Below, piece by piece: positions 58,319-64,000 of a DNA stretch of 64,000 bases (positions are counted from its first letter, which is position 1; every line of letters starts with the position of its first letter). Made by a program: the position numbers and the translations under genes. A model generated the notes under the pieces. That model was given only the letters and a program-made list of their open reading frames with translations, did not search any database and was not told the DNA's origin. Origin of the DNA: Schoenoplectus triqueter (taxonomy: Eukaryota; Streptophyta; Magnoliopsida; Poales; Cyperaceae); assembly GCA_964058805.1 (NCBI GenBank), contig CAXKVV010000440.1, positions 1 through 64,000 on the forward strand, read 5' to 3'.

Positions 58319-60333
58319 AATGATAATCATGTAGAGATGATAATCATTCAGGTAAGATGATCAGTTGATGATCATGATCATGATCACATAGGGATGTTGA
58401 TCATGTATAGATGATAATCATTCAGGTAAGATGATCAGTCGATGATGATGATCATGATCATACGGGGATGTTGATAATAATTATACAGAGATGATAATTA
58501 TTCAGATATGATGATAATCATGATCACACTGAAATGATGATCATGCAGAAATAATAATCATTCAGGTAAGATGATCATGATCACACGAGAATGCTGATAA
58601 TGTAGAGATGATGATGATCATGATCACACTGAAATGATAATCATGCAGAGATGATAATCATTAAAGTAAGATGATTAGTTGATTATAAAGATCATGATCA
58701 CACGGGGATACCGATCATATAGAAATGATGATAATAATCATAATGAGATGATAATTATACAAAGATGATAATCATTTAGATATGATGATAATCATGATCA
58801 CACTGAAATGATAATCATGTAGAGATGATAATCATTCAGGTAAGATGATCAATTGTTGATGATGATCGTGATCACACGGGGATGTTGATCATGTAATCAT
58901 GATCACACTGAAATGATAATCATGTAGATATGATAATCATTCAAGTAAGATGATCAGTTGATGATGTAATCATGATCACACGGGGATGTTGATCATATAG
59001 AGAGAATAATCATGCAGTGATAGTGATCACATGATGATGATGCATATCACATGATGATGAAGAATACCATGTGAAGAAGATAAGGCAGAGAAGAAGCTGG
59101 ATGATAAGGATGACAGTCGCACGATTATCCAAACATTAGTCTCCTCATAAAATGTGTGACTTTGACCTTGAATTTGTCAAAGTCACATGATTCATTTTAG
59201 CATGTCTACCTCAATGTTAAATCAGTCAAGCGCTTCGAATTTAACTTTGTGTGTATGGTAGCCCTAAATTCATGAATTGGCTCAGTACTTCAGATTCATA
59301 ATCTAGAAGATCAGTGGGATATAGATACGAGTTAACTTTGTTAAATCTCTTGATTCACCAACCCTCAATATCAGCTGGGTTAGTGCTTCAAGCTTGGTTT
59401 TGTGTGATTGTATGGGTTATGTCGCCTTGCATCAAAAGGACACACCTAGGTTCATAAATTGGCTTAGCGCTTTAAATTCATTATCTAAAAGATCAGTTAA
59501 GACGTGCATGCGAGTTAATATTGCTAGTCTTCTGATTCACCAACCTCAAAGTTGGTTGGTATAGCGCTTAAGACTTAGCTTTGTGTGTTTGGATGGGTTA
59601 TGCCGCCCTGTAATAAAAGGACACACCTATGTTCATGCATTGGTTTAGTACTTCAGATTCATAATCTAGAAGATCGGTGAGACGTACAAGCGAGTTAAGT
59701 TCGCTAGTCTACTGATTAACCAACCTTAATACCAGCTAACGTCCCGCTTTAAGCTTGGTTTTGTGTGATTGGATGGGTGAATGTCGCCCTGTATCAAAAG
59801 AACAAGCCTAGGTTTAAGAATTGGCTCAGTGCTTTACATTCATAATCTAGAAGATCGGTGAGACGTGCAAGTGAGTTAAGTCTGCTAATCTACTAATAGA
59901 CCAATTTCAAGATCGACTAGCGTGAGTAGTCTGATTTTGCATAATTGGTTGGATGTCAGCTACCCTATAAAAACCCACGCCACGAGTTTTGGGTCGTCGA
60001 ATCCATAAGTCCTTAAACTGACTCATTCACTAGACCACACCCGTATCAGAGCGCGTCACGGTTAATCGACCACTTATGTTTGCTTATTTATGATATTTGT
60101 TTTTCTCCTTTTAGAGATCCAAGAGGTACCTGGAGGGTGATAACCCGAGATAATTAACGGTGGGGGCTTGCGCCCATCGGAATATTAAAGTTTTCACAAT
60201 CTCTAAAAAATCCCTAAATGTACATTCATAATCATAATAACACCCATAAAATACACGTTTAGAGGGATCTGACCGTGTCCTTCTTCCATAGCCCGCCATC
60301 CAAGAGGAGGGGCGTGCGAAAAAGAGTCGCACA
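58319..60333 (+). repeat. 3' LTR, missing its 5' half
   Basis: Aligns with 53060-55139: ATGATC-rich array (58319-59040), 181-bp units (about 59210-59940) and the conserved end with TAATTAACGGTGGGGGCTTG and GAGTCGCACA. The equivalent of 51007-53060 is absent. It keeps about 150 bp (59943-60112) that the 5' LTR lost. Confidence 0.8.
59965..59974 (+). promoter_or_regulatory. Candidate LTR TATA box
   Basis: CTATAAAAAC lies in the 3' LTR within the segment deleted from the 5' LTR. It is about 360 bp from the LTR end, a plausible U3/R position. In this copy it would drive transcription outward into the right flank. Confidence 0.5.
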
Positions 60334-61549
60334 AATATCTATATTTATATAATAAAGATCTATCTAGATCAAATTTGTAACTTAAGTAGAAGAAAAAATG
60401 TTTGAATTTTATATTTTTGAGTTTGATTTTTTTCTTAATTTAAAAATTGAATCTTGTTTGTGATCAATCTGACTTTTAATTGATTTTAACAGTCTTTTGG
60501 ATTAACATTCAGCTTGAAATAGATTTTGTGTATGTGTCATGATGGAGAATAATGATTTAAATAACTCTTCAAGGTGGTAGGTAGGTGTATGAGACCGGTA
60601 TGACTTTTCTCTGACACATTCATGCACCAACTCCTTTTAATTATTTTTTTATTTTTATGTTCGTCTGAATGTTTTGTGATGTATTGGAATAATTCTAAGT
60701 GTTTAAAATGCGTTATAACAGCTGATAGCACAAATGAGTTAGCATTGTTTGCTGAAATTTATAAATTTATCATCCCCAATCATCACTTGGTAATCAGATG
60801 ATTATAAGGACTTTTAGAATGTTCTAGAGCTTCAAACATGTTCTTATCACTTCTTTTTTGTATTTTAGCCTTTATTGGATATCAATTATGCGCTAAAGAC
60901 CCATTTTTTAGCTCAAAATCTGATTTCATGCTCCATAGTCGATCTCTTTCATTTTGTCATATTTTTTTTTTGCGTTTGAAATATTGATTAGCATCTATTT
61001 GATTCCAAATATTGATCTACAATGCTTGAATATTGGATAGAAGCCTCTAGTATAGGGTTTGAGGAACTCAATTTTGACTCGATTTGCGAGTTCGTGGTAT
61101 CACCAAATTGAAGCATTTGAAATTCAATCAACCTCTCAAACAATCGCATATGACCATGAAGAAGGTGTTTCAAGTATCAATTTGATCAATTATGACTCGG
61201 ATTGTTCGATTTTATTTTTGGATTGAAAACTTCTCCTTTATTTTTCTCTCAAATCGCTTAATCATTTCACGAATTTTTATCTCTTTATGTTCTCCTGTCC
61301 ATGATCTTTACAACGCTATATAATTTGTGAGTTTTTTGTTGCATGAGAGCATAATTAACATTTTCATATTTTGAATCAGTGAAGAGAGACGGCGCACTAG
61401 GAGAGTTCAAACTCGGGGTGCCTCTCCATTTTAATTTTAATTGGACCCTCCATTTATTCAGTTTTTTTTTATCATTTGCTTTTTAATCGTTTCTCAAATA
61501 CTTTTTTGTCCAAAAGGTACCAAATTTTCTCAAAATTCATCGAATCTCA
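60334..61549. other. Gene-free AT-rich region right of the retroelement
   Basis: No coding sequence or element ends are recognised. Nothing specific is seen. Confidence 0.45.
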
Positions 61550-62050
61550 TAACAAAATTGTTGTCGAGCTGAGCTAGCTCAAGCTCATGCTCGGCTCATT
61601 AGCTTAACGAGCCGAATCGAGTTGGCTCGTTAACTACTTCCAAGTCAAAAGTTTTGGCTTGAGATTGACTTGTTAAGTTAACGAGTTGGCTCATTAAGGC
61701 TCGTTAAGATTTATTTAATATTTAATAATATTTTTTATGATATTTTAATTAAAATTTATACAAAAATTAATAAATAACTAATGATAATATATTTCATATA
61801 AATTTGATATAATAATTTAAGTTTGTGTCATACTATAAACTAATTACTATACTAAAAATTAATAATAAAAATAACAAATATTAATAATGTATCAAGCCAA
61901 ACGAGCCAAGCCGGCCAAAGCTCAAGCTCGACTCATTAATTTAATGAGCCGGCTCATTAACGGCTCGGTCCACTAACGAGCAAAACAATAACGAGTCGAT
62001 CCCGAGAGAGTCACGAGCGAGCCATGAGTTTTTTTTGCCAACTCTAGTAT
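61550..62050. mobile_element. Probable hAT-type element remnant with GAGCC/GGCTC subterminal motifs
   Basis: The left part is rich in GAGCTGAGCTAGCTCAAGCTC-like and GGCTCGTTAA motifs (61567-61710). The right part (61910-62030) carries them inverted (ACGAGCCAAGCCGGCC, AATGAGCCGGCTCATTAACG). The right end reads TTTTGCCAACTCTA, an inverted hAT-like terminus. The matching left terminus is not found, so the element seems truncated. Confidence 0.55.
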
Positions 62051-64000
62051 CAATTAAAAAAATTAATGCTTGATTAATTAATTTTTTTATTATATTAATT
62101 AATAATTTGAATTATTTTAATTTTGTAACTCGAAAAATATCAAATACTATATGAAAATTCTCAAAATTTCATGAAGAATTTGATTTTTCCATGAAAACTG
62201 AGTTTTGAGATTTGAGCATTCAAAAAGGTTTTTTATTTATATTTCTAAGGCTTTATCATTTAATTATTTTCTTAATAATTTTAATTTTTGAGTATTTATT
62301 TGAATCCTTCATTTTGTTTGATGCTTGTGGACTTGAATTGAGCCTCTTCGAGCTTTTAAAATTTATCATTGATTTTGAGTCTCTTTAGCCTGTGCTGATT
62401 TTTTAATTCTTTAAATTTTCAGAGGTAAACACTTGCATACGGATCAGCCTCGTGTGTAGCAGAGTCACGACCAAAACTATCCTCCAATAAAAAATCTCAG
62501 TTGTCAATTACCCCACATATCGATTCACCTATGAAAAAAATAAATTAAATAAAATTTTATAACTTTTAGTTTATTTATAAATTTAATAAAATTAATGAAT
62601 TTCTAAATTAAATGAAAAATTACCTTGAATCGTCAAGCCCAAAGGCAACTAACATCCTCTAAGGTGACCATCATTTTAATAAAGAAAATAATATGATTTA
62701 TGACCCCTTAATCAATATATTATTACTTAGTTTCTCTATGAAACTGTTTATATAAAATTAATTAAAATATACATTATATTTTTTAGATTAGAAAAAACAA
62801 GATGTATGATAGCTTCCGTTATGATACATCATAACGTGATAGTTTTTTTTTCAACACCGCCATGATAATTTGTTAATTACTATTTACAACCTTGATATTT
62901 ACACAAAATGTTAAATATCATGATAAAGATTTAAATACCAATAATAATAATTATTATTTTTATTGTTTGATAGTATTAATTATAGAAAAATATTAATGCT
63001 GCCAACGATCATCACACATTACATGCCATATAAAATTTAAGTAAAAATAGTGTATGAAAAATGTTAATACATCCAAAATTTTTGGTTTTGTTTTATTAAA
63101 GTTCATAAAAAATATTTATCATGTACAATATTATTATATTTTCCATAAATATCAATGGACAATCATCATAATTCTTTTACATATTACGATCAGATATTGA
63201 ATAATGAAAAATAGATACAGCATTCTAATTCAAGTTCAAACAATTCAATATTTTTTTAGATTAAATTTGAGAAAACAAAAATATTAAGGTATTTAAAAAT
63301 GTAAATATTAAACTCATTTCTTTCGTACAAATAAGACGAGCATTTTGGAAAAAAAAAACACTTCAAACTGATATAAGAAGAGTGAGTAATTGGATCATAA
63401 CTAAACATTATCTACTCAAAAAAATCGGATCATAAAATTTTATTTTTGCCTAGAACAGTTCTACAGAATTCTTGGAGCTATATTGTGTTGTCATTCTCGC
63501 AATAAATTATAAATATAATAACGAATATTACATTTAGAAATAATTAGCTAAGAATGAAAATAGTACAATTAGAATTAGGATGGAATGATTCACTGCAAAT
63601 AGCAATGTAATTACGGCTTAAAAATTTAAATCAGAAAATAAATACACTTCAATGATTCTGATTTTATAATCTTAATTTAAACTTGAATTTTTCGAGCAGT
63701 AAAAAATATTAAAAAGAATATCCAGTTCTGTAAAGCATTTACCTTCTTCTATGTTACCGGATACTTTATAAATCCAGCCAAACAAATATTGGGTGCGTAT
63801 CGGATACGGGTACATGTCGGGTACAATATGAGGCGCGTACCGAATATATCATGTGTTGTATCTGATTATTGTAATTGATTTGACGGGCCAATACAGTCTC
63901 CAGTACACTTGAATGCGGGCTCTGATACGACTGGGTGCGACCTCCAATATTACTGGATACGGTTGAACACAAAAAAAATCAGAAAATTAAGTGCATTAGT
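62051..64000. other. Gene-free AT-rich region to window end
   Basis: No gene is seen. The last 240 bp contain several loosely repeated GATACGG/GGGTAC-type words (63795-63962) that give a short open frame without recognisable domain. Possibly the edge of a further repeat. Confidence 0.45.

Larger units (their letters stand above)
51007..60333 (+). mobile_element. Internally deleted gag-only LTR retrotransposon (Ty3/gypsy type)
   Basis: 5' LTR (51007-55139), primer-binding site, a decayed gypsy-type gag (55275-58318) and a 5'-truncated 3' LTR (58319-60333), all plus strand. No protease, reverse transcriptase or integrase is present: gag runs straight into the LTR tandem array. Shared LTR tail blocks and gag identify it as one element. 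Such a copy could move only with enzymes from a relative, and its gag stops make even that unlikely now. Confidence 0.75.

Noticed and set aside
60334..60345. Target-site duplication AATAT for the gag-only element
   Set aside because: AATAT follows the 3' LTR and also occurs near 53061, but that is inside the 5' LTR and the region is AT-rich, so the match is likely chance.

Overview
The window is nuclear DNA of a flowering plant. It holds one complete spliced housekeeping gene, one probable two-exon gene, and more than 40 kb of layered transposable elements. ARPC1 has 15 small exons with GT..AG introns. Ty1/copia and gag-bearing LTR elements, hAT-type MITEs, foldback elements in TA microsatellites and 5'-truncated poly(A) retroposons all fit an angiosperm. 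The ARPC1 sequence leans towards a monocot, but the species cannot be named from this window.

Layout. 1-2.5 kb: the 5' end of a decayed copia element on the minus strand (LTR, primer-binding site, gag remnant). 3.2-15.8 kb: ARPC1, plus strand, an Arp2/3 complex WD40 subunit; 15 exons join in frame to 370 residues. Intron 9 carries a foldback element. Intron 11 has swollen to 6 kb with a decayed sense-strand copia element and two foldback elements. 16.1-17.2 kb: a poly(A) retroposon with target-site duplication. 18.0-20.1 kb: a minus-strand gene with an NT-type C2 domain and an acidic, coiled-coil second exon.

20.3-39.1 kb: no genes. It is a field of foldback elements (about 400 bp, families A-H here) mostly embedded in (TA)n/(TC)n microsatellites, several sharing a GGCTACGGTG-like end. 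Three hAT-type MITEs lie here, two nested in foldback elements with perfect 8-bp duplications. A diverged collinear duplication (22.7-29.3 against 29.7-34.6 kb) and a large imperfect palindrome (36.9-37.3 kb) are also present.

39.1-60.3 kb: LTR-type repeats. One module (X) occurs as a diverged inverted copy at 39.1-41.1 kb and as two nearly identical direct copies at 46.9-51.0 kb. It carries a promoter-like submodule in which a hairpin precedes a TATTTATA box; three versions keep the hairpin and its spacing but have different stem sequences. A second LTR type occurs inverted at 41.3-45.1 kb and as the LTRs of an internally deleted gag-only element at 51.0-60.3 kb. Those LTRs contain satellite-length tandem repeats. 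A solo LTR with perfect 5-bp duplication is nested in the 5' LTR. 60.3-64.0 kb: AT-rich, no recognisable gene, one probable hAT-type remnant.

ARPC1 and the C2-domain gene are the only likely cellular protein genes. No rRNA, tRNA or CRISPR was seen.
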